A stretch of 64,000 bases of DNA from Neoroseomonas lacus (lineage in GTDB: Bacteria; Pseudomonadota; Alphaproteobacteria; Acetobacterales; Acetobacteraceae), in NCBI RefSeq assembly GCF_014644535.1, contig NZ_BMKW01000002.1:335034-399033 (forward strand), in the 5' to 3' direction. Made by a program: the position numbers and the translations under genes. The notes under the pieces are model-generated. The model did no database searches. It was not told the origin of the DNA and saw nothing but the letters and a program-made list of their open reading frames with translations. This document shows, piece after piece, positions 1-8,391 of this stretch (position 1 is its first letter; each line of letters starts with the position of its first letter).

Positions 1-573
1 GAACCGAAGGATGACGGCGACATACTGCAACGTCTTCTTGGCCACCGCCGGCGCCGACGCCCAAACGTCGCCTATGGCGTCGCGCACCGCGGCCCGGTCG
101 ATATCTGCAACGGGCGTGTCACCGATCTTCGGATAGATGTGCCGTTCCAGAGCGGAACCCCACTGCTGCGCAGTCCGCGGGCTTTTCCAGCCCGGCATCT
201 CGGCTTTGATGCATCGCTCTGCGACATGCCGGAAGGTGCGGGCGATGGCCACGTCCTCGGCCGCACGCTGATTGCGCTTCTCCTCCTTCTCAGCCCGCGC
301 CGTTCGGATCGGATCATCACCGGCCCGCGCGGCCTTTCGCGCGGCATCGGCGCGCTCCTGCGCTTCCTTCAGGCCGATATCGGGATAGCCACCGCCGAGG
401 CCCATGTCGCGGCGCCTCCCGTCGATCACGATCCTGGCGATCCAGGTCTTGGTACCGGAGGGCTTCACCACCACCAGGAGCCCCTTCCCCGCGACGACGC
501 GATAGGGCTTCTCCCGACCCTTCAGAGCATCTAGGGCCTTCACCGTCAGCGCCACGTTCCGCACTCCGGGCAT
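1..573 (-). CDS. P4-type tyrosine integrase, N-terminal half (3' truncated by window edge)
   Basis: The minus strand is open from an ATG at 573 to the window edge (191 codons). The product begins MPGVRNVALTVKALDALKG, followed by KPYRVVAGKGLLVVVKPSG and TWIARIVIDGRRRDMGLGG, the arm-type DNA-binding domain (DUF4102-like) at residues ~8-80 of P4/prophage integrases. A linker rich in Lys, Glu and Ala follows, then a SAM-like core-binding domain (TFRHVAERCIKAEMPGWKS through PKIGDTPVADIDRAAVRDA, residues ~110-170). The catalytic R-H-R-Y domain lies outside the window, so activity cannot be judged. An in-frame ATG at 624 is also possible, but 573 gives the usual distance to the arm domain. It marks the edge of a mobile element extending to the left; no tRNA is visible beside it. 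Confidence 0.85.
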   Translation of the reverse strand, partial: MPGVRNVALTVKALDALKGREKPYRVVAGKGLLVVVKPSGTKTWIARIVIDGRRRDMGLGGGYPDIGLKEAQERADAARKAARAGDDPIRTARAEKEEKRNQRAAEDVAIARTFRHVAERCIKAEMPGWKSPRTAQQWGSALERHIYPKIGDTPVADIDRAAVRDAIGDVWASAPAVAKKTLQYVAVILRF

Positions 574-941
574 GTGGGCACCGTCATCGGGGCCTTGATC
601 CGGAGCCCACAATAGTGCCCACATCAAGCCTGCGCTAGCCTGATCTGATGTGATCCGTGTTGGCGTAGAATACGGCGGATTTTCTAGCTAATACCTCAGA
701 AATCGAATCAGCCTGATCCGGTCTGATTCGCTATTTTGGTTTCTCTCGACCGCACCAGTTTTCTCCTGAGCCTCTGAATACTCTGGCGTCGTGCGTCTCA
801 TGGCCGCCCTATCGTCGCGCCGGCCAGGCGCCGCTGCGTCACATGGGTCTCGCGCTCTCCTTCGGCGAGTCTTGCCGCCGCGCCATTAAGCGTTCCGCAG
901 CAAGAACCGACGCATGATGCGGCCTCAGAGGATGAGGCTCT
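574..941. other. Intergenic region between integrase and chemoreceptor
   Basis: I see no gene in these 368 bases. The stretch 640-780 is clearly more AT-rich than its surroundings and holds an exact dyad, GAATCAG (705-711) and CTGATTC (723-729), plus related TGATC/TGAT words at 641-655 and 713-727. This could be a binding region for the integrase or its excisionase, or the promoter of the integrase; both are inference. Just before 942 the sequence GAGGATGAGG serves as ribosome binding site for the chemoreceptor. Confidence 0.5.
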
Positions 942-2234
942 ATGAAACTCCTGAACCGCAACAGCGCCAGCCAGGACCTGCGCAATGCAGCCGAATGGCT
1001 CGAAGTCCTGTCCAGCCATGCCGGCGTCGGCCTGTGGGACGCCATCCTGTACAATGGCGACGCCATGCACCCCAAGGCGCGCTGGACCTGGTCCGCCGAG
1101 TTCCGCCGCTTGGTCGGCTTTTCCTCCGTCGCTGAATTTCCCGATGTCGTGCAGTCCTGGTCCGACCGCCTGCACCCCGAGGATGTGGACGCGACCTTCG
1201 CCGCCTTTGGCCAGGCGCTGGCCACCGGCGCCGGCTATGACGTCACCTATCGCCTGAAGGTGCGCGACGGCAGCTATCGCTGGTTCCGCGCGACGGGCGG
1301 GGTGATCCTCGATGCCAACCGCACGCCGCGCCGCGCCTGTGGCAGCCTCGTCGACATCCATGACGCGCGCGAGGCGGAGGCCAGGCGCCGCAACATGACC
1401 GAAACGCTGGCGCGCCGCTTCGAAGCCGAGATCCTCGCCGCCGTGGGCGATGTCGCCGCCGCCGCCCAGCGGCTGGAACGCGATGCCGGACTGATGAACG
1501 GCTCGGCCGGGGAGGCCTCGCGCCGCGCCGGCCAGGTCGCCACCGCCTCCGAGGCCGCCGCCGCCAATGTCCAGTCCGTCACCGCCGCGACCGAGGAGGT
1601 CACCGCCTCGATTCGCGAAATCGCCCAGCAGGTGACGCGCAGCACCCAGGCAACGAGCACCGCGACCAACCAGGCGCAGCAGGCGACCCAGGTGGTGCAT
1701 GGTCTGGTCGGCGACGTACAGAAAATCGGCGATGTGGTGAAGCTGATCAGCGATATCGCCGGCCAGACCAACCTGCTCGCCCTCAACGCCACCATCGAGG
1801 CGGCCCGCGCCGGGGAAGCCGGCAAGGGCTTCGCCGTGGTCGCCTCCGAGGTGAAGACCCTGGCCGCCCAGACCGCCAAGGCGACTGAGGAGATCACCGC
1901 CCGCATCAGCGCGGTGCGCGACGCGACGGGCAATGTCTCCCTCGCGATCGACGCCGTCGCCCGCACCATAGACCAGCTCGCCGAAGCCGCAACCGCGATC
2001 GCCGCCGCGGTCGAGGAACAGGGTGCCACCACCGCCGAGATCGCCCGCAACGTCCACCAGATGGCCGGCGCCACGCAGCAGGTCGCCGGCAGCATTCAGG
2101 CGGTCAGCGGCGCGGCATCGGAAACCGGGAAGGTGTCCGGCGGCATGACCCAAGCCGCACAGGAACTGGCCCAGCAGGCGCAGACCATGCGCGCCCGCGT
2201 CGATGGCTTCCTCGGAGAGCTGCGCGCGGCCTGA
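942..2234 (+). CDS. Soluble methyl-accepting chemotaxis protein with N-terminal PAS domain
   Basis: This is a cytoplasmic chemoreceptor of 430 residues. Residues ~10-145 form a PAS_3-type sensor domain ([29 protein letters not shown], then [10 protein letters not shown]-like text and [17 protein letters not shown] at its end). Residues ~185-425 are the MCP signalling coiled coil. The hairpin tip that binds CheA/CheW is very well conserved ([20 protein letters not shown] and [15 protein letters not shown], ~271-308). No transmembrane segment or HAMP domain is visible, so the signal sensed is internal, perhaps redox state or a small ligand. A good ribosome binding site (GAGGATGAGG) precedes the ATG. 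No chemotaxis genes are adjacent, so it is an orphan receptor. Confidence 0.93.
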   Translation: MKLLNRNSASQDLRNAAEWLEVLSSHAGVGLWDAILYNGDAMHPKARWTWSAEFRRLVGFSSVAEFPDVVQSWSDRLHPEDVDATFAAFGQALATGAGYDVTYRLKVRDGSYRWFRATGGVILDANRTPRRACGSLVDIHDAREAEARRRNMTETLARRFEAEILAAVGDVAAAAQRLERDAGLMNGSAGEASRRAGQVATASEAAAANVQSVTAATEEVTASIREIAQQVTRSTQATSTATNQAQQATQVVHGLVGDVQKIGDVVKLISDIAGQTNLLALNATIEAARAGEAGKGFAVVASEVKTLAAQTAKATEEITARISAVRDATGNVSLAIDAVARTIDQLAEAATAIAAAVEEQGATTAEIARNVHQMAGATQQVAGSIQAVSGAASETGKVSGGMTQAAQELAQQAQTMRARVDGFLGELRAA

Positions 2235-2298
2235 CGGCCGCCCTGCGGGACTGACGCTCCGGCGCCAAAGGCTCTATCCTCCGCGCCGGAGGTACCTG

Positions 2299-4572
2299 AT
2301 GGACGACGATTTCCGGCGCGCTGCGCTCGACTATCACCGGCTCCCGCGCCCCGGGAAGCTGGCCGTCGAGCCGACCAAGCGCATGGCAACGCAGCGCGAC
2401 CTCGGCATGGCCTACTCGCCTGGCGTCGCCGCCGCCTGCGAAGCGATCGTCGCCGACCCCGCCGCCGCCTACGACTACACCACGCGCGGCAACATGGTCG
2501 CCGTCATCACCAATGGCACGGCGGTGCTGGGCCTCGGTGCCATCGGCGCACTCGCCTCCAAGCCGGTAATGGAGGGCAAGGCGGTCCTCTTCAAGAAGTT
2601 CGCCGGCATCGATTCCATCGATATCGAGATCGAGGAACGCGACCCGGCGAAATTCATCGAGATCGTCGCCGCGCTGGAACCCTCCTTCGGCGCCATCAAT
2701 CTCGAGGACATCAAGTCCCCCGAATGCTTCATCATCGAGCGCACGTTGCGCGAGCGGATGAAGATCCCGGTCTTCCATGACGACCAGCACGGCACCGCCA
2801 TTATCGTCGCCGCCGCGGTGCGTAACGGGCTGCTGGTGCAGGGCAAGCGCCTCGAGGATGTGAAGCTGGTCAATACCGGCGGCGGCGCGGCCGCCCTCGC
2901 CTGCCTCGACCTGCTGGTCTCGATGGGGCTGAAGCAGGAGAACATCACCGTCTGCGACATCGGCGGCGTGCTCCATACCGGACGCAACGACCTCGACCCC
3001 TACCGCGCCCGCTACGCCCGCGACACCGAGGCCCGCACGCTGGAGGATGCGCTGCCGGGGGCGGACATCTTTCTCGGCCTGTCGGCGCCGCGCGTGCTCA
3101 AGCCGGAATGGTTGAAGCTGCTCGCGCCGAAGCCGCTGGTGCTCGCCCTCGCCAACCCCGAGCCGGAGATCCTGCCCGAGGCGGTGCGCGCCGCGCGGCC
3201 GGATGCGATCGTCGCGACGGGGCGCACCGACTACCCGAACCAGGTCAACAACGTCCTGTGCTTCCCCTTCATCTTCCGCGGCGCGCTGGATTGCGGCGCC
3301 ACCACGATCAATGAGGAGATGAAGATCGCCGCCGCCGATGCCATCGCGGCGCTGGCACGCGTCGAGGCCTCGGAAGTCGTCGCCGCCGCCTATGGCGGCC
3401 AGGCGCCGGTCTTCGGCCAGGACTACATCATCCCCAAGCCCTTCGACCCGCGGCTGATCCTTGAGATCGCGCCGGCCGTCGCCCGCGCGGCGATGGAATC
3501 CGGCGTGGCGACCCGCCCGATTCCCGATTTCGACGTCTATCGCCGCGAGTTGGAGCGCAACGTCTTCCGCTCCGGCAACCTGATGCGCCCGGTCTTCGAG
3601 GCCGCCCGCAAGCGCCCCCGCCGCGTCGCCTATGCCGAGGGCGAGGACGAACGCACGCTCCGCGCCGTCCAGTCCGTGGTGGATGAGGGCATCGCCGAAC
3701 CGATCCTGATCGGCCGGCACGACATCATCGCGGCGAAGGTCAAGGCGCTCGGCCTGCGCATGGCGCTGGGCGACAGCGTCCGCATTCTCGACCCGTCGCA
3801 GGATGCCGATGTCTTCGGTCCGCTCGCCGAACTCTACCGCGTCAAGGTCGGCCGCCGCGGCACGCCGCCGGACGCGGTGGACCGCCGGATGCGCACGCGC
3901 CCGGCCGTCGCCGCCTCCCTGCTGCTCGAAGCCGGGCATGTGGACGCGGCCATCTGCGGTGGCACCGGCGACTGGATGGGGCAGTGGAAGCATGTGCTCG
4001 ACGTCATCGGCAAGCGCGACGATGTCGGGCGCGTCTACGCGCTGTCCGGCGTCGTCACCCGCGCCGGCGAGCACCTGTTCGTTGTCGACACGCATCTATG
4101 CCTTGAGCCGACCGCCGAGCAGATCGCCGAAATGACGCTGCTCGCCGCCGAGCAGGTGCATGCCTTCGGCATCACGCCCAAGGTCGCGCTACTGTCGCAT
4201 TCCTCCTTCGGCGCGTCGCATGCGCCCTCGGCACGGCGGATGCGCCAGGCGCTGGCCTTGATCCGCCAGCAGAACCCCGACCTTGAAGTGGACGGGGAGA
4301 TGCACGCCGATGCCGCGCTGATCCCCGCCATCCGAAGCCGCGCCGTGCATGATGGCCGGCTGGAAGGGGCGGCGAACCTGCTGGTGATGCCGGGGATCGA
4401 CGCCGCCAACATCTCGTTCAACCTGGTGAAGGCGGCGACGGACGGGCTGCAGCTCGGCCCGCTGCTGCTGGGGATGAACAAGCCGATCCATGTGCTGGTG
4501 CCGAGCGTCACCGCGCGCGGCATCCTGAACGTCACGGCGCTCGCCGTGGCGCAGGCGAATGCGATGGCTTGA
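2299..4572 (+). CDS. maeB: NADP-dependent malic enzyme (MaeB type, with phosphotransacetylase-like C-terminus)
   Basis: It oxidatively decarboxylates malate to pyruvate with NADP+, supplying NADPH and pyruvate. The 757 residues contain the malic enzyme N-terminal domain (SPGVAAACEAI near 39-49), the NAD-binding domain with the signature HDDQHGTAIIVAAA near 160, and from ~430 a phosphotransacetylase-like domain (RRVAYAEGEDERTLRAVQSV, HADAALIPAIR) typical of bacterial MaeB, thought to be regulatory rather than catalytic. I chose the ATG at 2299 because CGGAGGTACCTG gives a Shine-Dalgarno and MDDDFRRAALDYHRLP matches the family start; a longer in-frame reading would overlap the chemoreceptor. 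It is followed by an intergenic repeat and a convergent gene. Confidence 0.96.
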   Translation: MDDDFRRAALDYHRLPRPGKLAVEPTKRMATQRDLGMAYSPGVAAACEAIVADPAAAYDYTTRGNMVAVITNGTAVLGLGAIGALASKPVMEGKAVLFKKFAGIDSIDIEIEERDPAKFIEIVAALEPSFGAINLEDIKSPECFIIERTLRERMKIPVFHDDQHGTAIIVAAAVRNGLLVQGKRLEDVKLVNTGGGAAALACLDLLVSMGLKQENITVCDIGGVLHTGRNDLDPYRARYARDTEARTLEDALPGADIFLGLSAPRVLKPEWLKLLAPKPLVLALANPEPEILPEAVRAARPDAIVATGRTDYPNQVNNVLCFPFIFRGALDCGATTINEEMKIAAADAIAALARVEASEVVAAAYGGQAPVFGQDYIIPKPFDPRLILEIAPAVARAAMESGVATRPIPDFDVYRRELERNVFRSGNLMRPVFEAARKRPRRVAYAEGEDERTLRAVQSVVDEGIAEPILIGRHDIIAAKVKALGLRMALGDSVRILDPSQDADVFGPLAELYRVKVGRRGTPPDAVDRRMRTRPAVAASLLLEAGHVDAAICGGTGDWMGQWKHVLDVIGKRDDVGRVYALSGVVTRAGEHLFVVDTHLCLEPTAEQIAEMTLLAAEQVHAFGITPKVALLSHSSFGASHAPSARRMRQALALIRQQNPDLEVDGEMHADAALIPAIRSRAVHDGRLEGAANLLVMPGIDAANISFNLVKAATDGLQLGPLLLGMNKPIHVLVPSVTARGILNVTALAVAQANAMA

Positions 4573-4577
4573 GCCGG

Positions 4578-4872
4578 ACGGAGAGGGGCGCCACCCCTCG
4601 CCGGACCTCACCCCGCCACGGGTACCCAATGACGTTGCGAAGCAACGCCAACGGGAGCCCATCGACCTAAAGGCCTCTGGACACCTCGACCTGGCGTTGG
4701 GCCCGACGGTCTGACCGAGAAGGTAGCGTCTTGCCGGGCCCGATGCCCCGCAAGACGCATGGCTCCTGGCGGGGTGAGCATCCCGCCCTGCCCTCAACAG
4801 GTATCGGTTTCCAAAGGCCGCAGGCCTTTGGTGGGGTGGCCCGGAGGGGGCCATGCCCTCTCCGGTTCCACC
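4578..4872. repeat. Bi-lobed intergenic repeat, family 1, copy A
   Basis: This copy lies between the convergent genes maeB and 4907-6424. The right lobe is well preserved: stem CCAAAGGCC-GCA-GGCCTTTGG (4811-4831), then TGGGGTGG, then CCGGAGGGGGC-CAT-GCCCTCTCCGG (4841-4865). The left lobe (4578-4680) is a degenerate inverted copy with GAGAGGGGCGCCACCCCTC, CACCCCGCCA and AAAGGCCTCTGGACACC. The same arrangement recurs at about 8.0, 12.4, 15.6 and 22.3 kb. The hairpins may end transcription of both flanking genes. Confidence 0.75.
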
Positions 4873-4906
4873 CCCCGCGCGCAAGGAGCGCCGCCTCTCC
4901 AACCCG

Positions 4907-6424
4907 TCACCGCGCCGTGGCGGTAATCCCCAGCACGCGCTGCATCTCCGCCGGGCTTGGCGGCACGGCCTGCATCTGCTCCACGCCGATCGGCTGCGGC
5001 GGCTTCAGCTGGATCTGCACCGACTGCGCCTGCCCCCGGATGAAGCTCAGCACCGCCTCGCGGATCGGGTCGAGCGCCACCGCCCCCGGCTGGCTCAACG
5101 TGCCGCCGACCATGGCGGCGAATTGCTCGCGCAGCTGCGGCTCGGGCGTGCGGGTCTGCGTCGACTGCATGGCGAGGAACCGCCCGAACAGCGAGGCATC
5201 CGCATATCCCAGCGCGGCTGAGACCAGCCGCGCCTGCGAGAAGTCGCTCGCCTGCAGGCGCTCGGCCGTCACCCCGTCCACAGTGACCGAGAAGGTCAGC
5301 GTACCGGCCTGCCGCGCCGCGATGGTGAGGTCGTTGACCTCGACCCGACCGGTGCTCGCGTCATGCACGGTCGAAGCGGAAATCTCGCCCTCGATCCCCT
5401 GGTAGCCGAACTGCGTCAGCCAGGGCGCGATCATCGGCAGCGGTTCCACCCGGATGCCCCGGGCGGCGAAGGTACCGCGGCCCGAACCATCCTCGGCGGT
5501 CAGGTCGGCCGCCATCTGAAGCTCGGAGATGCCGCCGACCGGCTGGCCGGCTCCGGTCAACTCAAGGCCCCGCATCTCGAGGCTGGAATGGCCGACCAGG
5601 CTCGGCACCCGCTCGCCGCGGATCACCGCACCGAGGATGCGCGCCGCATCCACCCCGTTCATGGCCAAGCGGGCCATGCGCACGCCGTCGACCACGCCGG
5701 CGCCGGGCTGGGCGGTCTGCAACCCTTCCATGACGAAGCGGGTCGGCTTGCCCGCCGCCCAGCCGCCCAGTTCCAGCGAGGCCAGCGTCAGCGTCGTCGT
5801 GCCGGACACCTGAAGGTTCGACAGTTGCAGGGTATCGAGGCTCACCTGTTCGGGCTGCGGCGGCCCGCCGCCCGGGTTGCGCGGCACCGTCAGCCCGGCG
5901 ACGCGCAGCATGCCGATATTGACGGTATTGCCGTCCTCGGTGGTGGCGAAGCCACGCAGCACCGCCTCGGCAACGCCATCGGCGCGCAGGCCGTTGAGCG
6001 CGACCTCGTCAATGGTGGCGCGCTTGCCGGGGCGTTCGAGCACCACGGCGGTCATGCGCACCTGCTCGCCGGCGGCGCCATCGAGCGTCTCGACCGTGGC
6101 GTAGGAGAGCCGCGTCTCCGGACCGAACAGCCCGCGCAGCCGGGTGACCGCGGCCGGCTCATTGGGCGGGATGACCTGCGGCCTGGCGATCGAGGGCGGG
6201 GGCGCCGGGGCAGGCGCCTGCACCACGGGCGGGGTGGGGCGGACCGGGTCCGGCGCCACCTGCTGCGGCGCGCCGAGCGGCGGCGGCTTGGCGGTCGGCA
6301 AGGCAGGGGCCGCGGGCGCGCCCAGCGCGGAGGGCTTTTGCGCCATCGCCGCGCCCGACAGGGCGAGCCCCGCGACCGTCGCCAGCGCCACGGCCCTGAA
6401 ACCCATGCTGCGTGCTGCGTTCAT
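4907..6424 (-). CDS. Secreted or periplasmic protein of unknown function
   Basis: I do not recognise a family with certainty. The 505-residue product starts at the ATG at 6424 with a Sec signal peptide (SMGFRAVALATVAGLALSG, cleavage after AAMAQ at ~29). Residues ~30-85 are a proline/alanine-rich linker. The remainder is rich in beta-prone text with recurring phrases such as DEVALNGLRADGVAEAV, TLQLSNLQVSG, MARLAMNGVDAARIL and LEMRGLELTGAGQPVGG, resembling the layered beta-strand pattern of AsmA-like or other envelope proteins. That resemblance is impression only. Reading this frame upstream of 6424 gives sequence antisense to the VWA gene and is not coding. It diverges from the VWA gene over a 123-bp gap, which must hold both promoters. 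Confidence 0.75.
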   Translation of the reverse strand: MNAARSMGFRAVALATVAGLALSGAAMAQKPSALGAPAAPALPTAKPPPLGAPQQVAPDPVRPTPPVVQAPAPAPPPSIARPQVIPPNEPAAVTRLRGLFGPETRLSYATVETLDGAAGEQVRMTAVVLERPGKRATIDEVALNGLRADGVAEAVLRGFATTEDGNTVNIGMLRVAGLTVPRNPGGGPPQPEQVSLDTLQLSNLQVSGTTTLTLASLELGGWAAGKPTRFVMEGLQTAQPGAGVVDGVRMARLAMNGVDAARILGAVIRGERVPSLVGHSSLEMRGLELTGAGQPVGGISELQMAADLTAEDGSGRGTFAARGIRVEPLPMIAPWLTQFGYQGIEGEISASTVHDASTGRVEVNDLTIAARQAGTLTFSVTVDGVTAERLQASDFSQARLVSAALGYADASLFGRFLAMQSTQTRTPEPQLREQFAAMVGGTLSQPGAVALDPIREAVLSFIRGQAQSVQIQLKPPQPIGVEQMQAVPPSPAEMQRVLGITATAR

Positions 6425-6547
6425 TCCCGACGCCCTTCCTGTTGCGGCGCCGCAGTAAAGCCCACGGCCCGCGATGCCGCTACCTTCGCCTGTCCCCCCT
6501 TGGCGTGGCGAGTGACGCATTTCACATGTTCGACAACGAATGCCACC

Positions 6548-7270
6548 ATGGGATGCAGCATGCCTCGCCCCCCGACGCGTCCAGGCCCGAGTGCCGAAGT
6601 CGCCGCCTTCCTCGACAAGGTGGCCCGCATGCCGGCTGTCCGCGCCGCCAGCACCAGGCCCGGCCGGCTGGTCTTCGCCGTCGATGCCACCGCCTCCCGC
6701 CAACCGGCCTGGGACCGTGCCTGCGCGCTGACCGGGGAGATGTTCCTCGCCACCCGCGACCTCGGCGGGTTGGCCGTCTCGCTGGCCTATTGGCGCGGCT
6801 TCGGCGAGTTCGCCGCCACCCCCTTCCTGACCGACGGAGCGGAGCTGGCGCGGCGGATGTCCACCGTCACCTGCCTCGGCGGCAATACCCAAATCCTGCG
6901 CGCGCTGCGCCACGCATTGGCCGAGACGCAGCATGAGAAGGTCGGCGCCCTCGTCCTGGTCGGCGATGCGGTGGAGGAGGATATCGACGCGCTGTGCCAG
7001 GCCGCCGGCGAACTCGGCCTGCGCGGCACGCCCGTGTTCTGCTTCCACGAGGGCGGCAACGCCATCGCCGGCAATGCGTTCCGCCAGATCGCCAAGGTTT
7101 CGGGCGGGGCCTATGCGCCCTTCGATTCCTCGGCGGCCGGGACGCTGCGCGACCTGTTGCGCGCCGTCGCGGTCTTCGCCGCCGGCGGGCGCAGCGCGCT
7201 GGCCCGGCTCGGCGGGCCGGCCGCCGCGCGCATCGCCGGGCAATTACCGGCCCCGAAGGCAGCCCGATGA
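6548..7270 (+). CDS. VWA (von Willebrand A-like) domain protein
   Basis: The 240-residue product is a single VWA-like domain, without signal peptide. The start of the Rossmann-like fold is GRLVFAVDATASRQPAWDRA (~36-55), where D-x-T-x-S is a plausible metal-ion-dependent adhesion site. It is followed by GNTQILRALRHALAE and KVGALVLVGDAVEEDIDAL. Its stop codon overlaps the start of the next gene (ATGA), so the two are translationally coupled; that partner carries a J-domain. The pair suggests a chaperone-type or assembly function, but the client is unknown. An in-frame ATG at 6560 is an equally good start; no clear ribosome binding site decides between them. Confidence 0.8.
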   Translation: MGCSMPRPPTRPGPSAEVAAFLDKVARMPAVRAASTRPGRLVFAVDATASRQPAWDRACALTGEMFLATRDLGGLAVSLAYWRGFGEFAATPFLTDGAELARRMSTVTCLGGNTQILRALRHALAETQHEKVGALVLVGDAVEEDIDALCQAAGELGLRGTPVFCFHEGGNAIAGNAFRQIAKVSGGAYAPFDSSAAGTLRDLLRAVAVFAAGGRSALARLGGPAAARIAGQLPAPKAAR

Positions 7271-7956
7271 CCTGGCTTGCCCTTGGCGGCCTGGCGCTGG
7301 TGGTGTTGATGATGGCGCTGAACGCCTTCGCCAACGCCCCGGTCCGCACCGTGAAGGCGGCGCTCGCCTGGATTGCCGGCGGGCTCGGCGTCGTGCTGCT
7401 CGCCGCGCTGCTGCTCAGCGGGCGCGGGTTGCAGGCGATCTGGTCCCTCGGCTTCTTCGCCCCGCTGCTGCTGCGGGCCTGGCAGTCCTGGCGGAGCGCC
7501 CGCACCTTCTCCCGTGGTGGGCAGGCCAGCCCCGGGCAGGAGACGCGGGTCGATACGGCGACGCTGGAGATGGTGTTGCACCACGACAGCGGGCGGATGA
7601 CCGGCACGGTGAAACGCGGCGCCTTCGCCGGGACCGACCTCGCCGCGTTGTCGCTGCCGGACCTGCTGGGCCTGCGCGACGATTGCACGCGGGAGGACGC
7701 GGAAAGTATACCGCTGCTCGAAGCCTGGCTCGACCGCGCGCATCCCGACTGGCGGGAGGCCGCGCCGCCGACCGCCGATGGCCCGCTCGACCGGGCGGAA
7801 GCGCTGGCCGTATTGGGGTTGGCCGAGGGCGCGACCGAGGCGGAGATCAAGGCCGCACATCGGCGCCTGATGCGCGGCGCGCATCCGGACCAGGGGGGCA
7901 GCGCCTGGCTGGCGTCGCGGTTGAACGCGGCGCGGGACCTGTTGCTGGGGGAATGA
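7267..7956 (+). CDS. Membrane-anchored J-domain (DnaJ-like) protein
   Basis: The 229-residue product has two hydrophobic segments at the N-terminus (~3-22 and ~31-50, with a further hydrophobic stretch near 60-70), a soluble middle region, and a C-terminal J-domain. The J-domain has EALAVLGLAEGATEAEIKAA, then HRRLMRGAHPDQGG containing the essential HPD tripeptide, then LNAARDLLL. The anchor followed by a C-terminal J-domain recalls the Tim14/Pam18 type. Its ATG overlaps the stop of the VWA gene by four bases. A J-domain recruits and activates a DnaK-type Hsp70; the membrane anchor implies work at the inner membrane. A family 1 repeat with hairpins follows 32 bases after the stop. Confidence 0.88.
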   Translation: MTWLALGGLALVVLMMALNAFANAPVRTVKAALAWIAGGLGVVLLAALLLSGRGLQAIWSLGFFAPLLLRAWQSWRSARTFSRGGQASPGQETRVDTATLEMVLHHDSGRMTGTVKRGAFAGTDLAALSLPDLLGLRDDCTREDAESIPLLEAWLDRAHPDWREAAPPTADGPLDRAEALAVLGLAEGATEAEIKAAHRRLMRGAHPDQGGSAWLASRLNAARDLLLGE

Positions 7957-7987
7957 GGGGAGCCGGGGGCTCATTGGCGCTGAGGTC

Positions 7988-8211
7988 GGAGGGGCGCTGC
8001 CCCTCCAAGCCACCCCGCCAAAGGCCCGAGGCCTTTGGAAACCGTTACCTGGCGCAGGGCATGACAGGCAGGACGGATACCCGAATGTACGCCCGTACCC
8101 GGCTCGGCGTTCATGAATGGGCGCACTCGTCGGGCCCAACGCCACGTATTGGTTTCCAAAGGCCCCGGGCCTTTGGTGGGGGAGGTCCGGAGGGGGCAAA
8201 GCCCTCTCCGG
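7988..8211. repeat. Bi-lobed intergenic repeat, family 1, copy B (best preserved)
   Basis: Two lobes face each other. Left lobe: GGAGGGGC-GCT-GCCCCTCC (7988-8006), CAAGCCACCCCG, then CCAAAGGCC-CGA-GGCCTTTGG (8018-8038) followed by AAACCGTTACCTGGC. Right lobe, inverted: CACGTATTGGTTT, CCAAAGGCC-CCG-GGCCTTTGG (8156-8176), TGGGGGAGGT, then CCGGAGGGGGC-AAA-GCCCTCTCCGG (8187-8211). About 117 bases of less conserved sequence separate the lobes. It sits between two genes in the same direction; the first hairpin is a plausible terminator for 6548-7956. Confidence 0.8.
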
Positions 8212-8391
8212 CTCCCACCGCCTCGCCGCGCAAGCTTCGCGCCCATGGGGCAAGGGCCCCGGCACGAGACGCCGCCATGGCTGTCCGTCGCCCGGGCTGG
8301 TAGAAGGCCCGGCGTCATTGTTGTTGCCCCGTCACTCTGGCGGACGGACAGAATTGCCGCTGCGACCATCGCTTCTTGACCCGCGGACACA

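Noticed and set aside
1-573. The left-edge integrase as the lost integrase of the tRNA-Arg island
   Set aside because: It lies 35 kb outside the repeats, is on the far side of core genes, and nothing links it to the tRNA-Arg sequence. It belongs to another element.
2104-4095. 663-codon open frame antisense to maeB
   Set aside because: Very high GC makes long antisense frames common. The sequence is Arg/Gly/Asp-rich without domains, and maeB on the other strand is certain.
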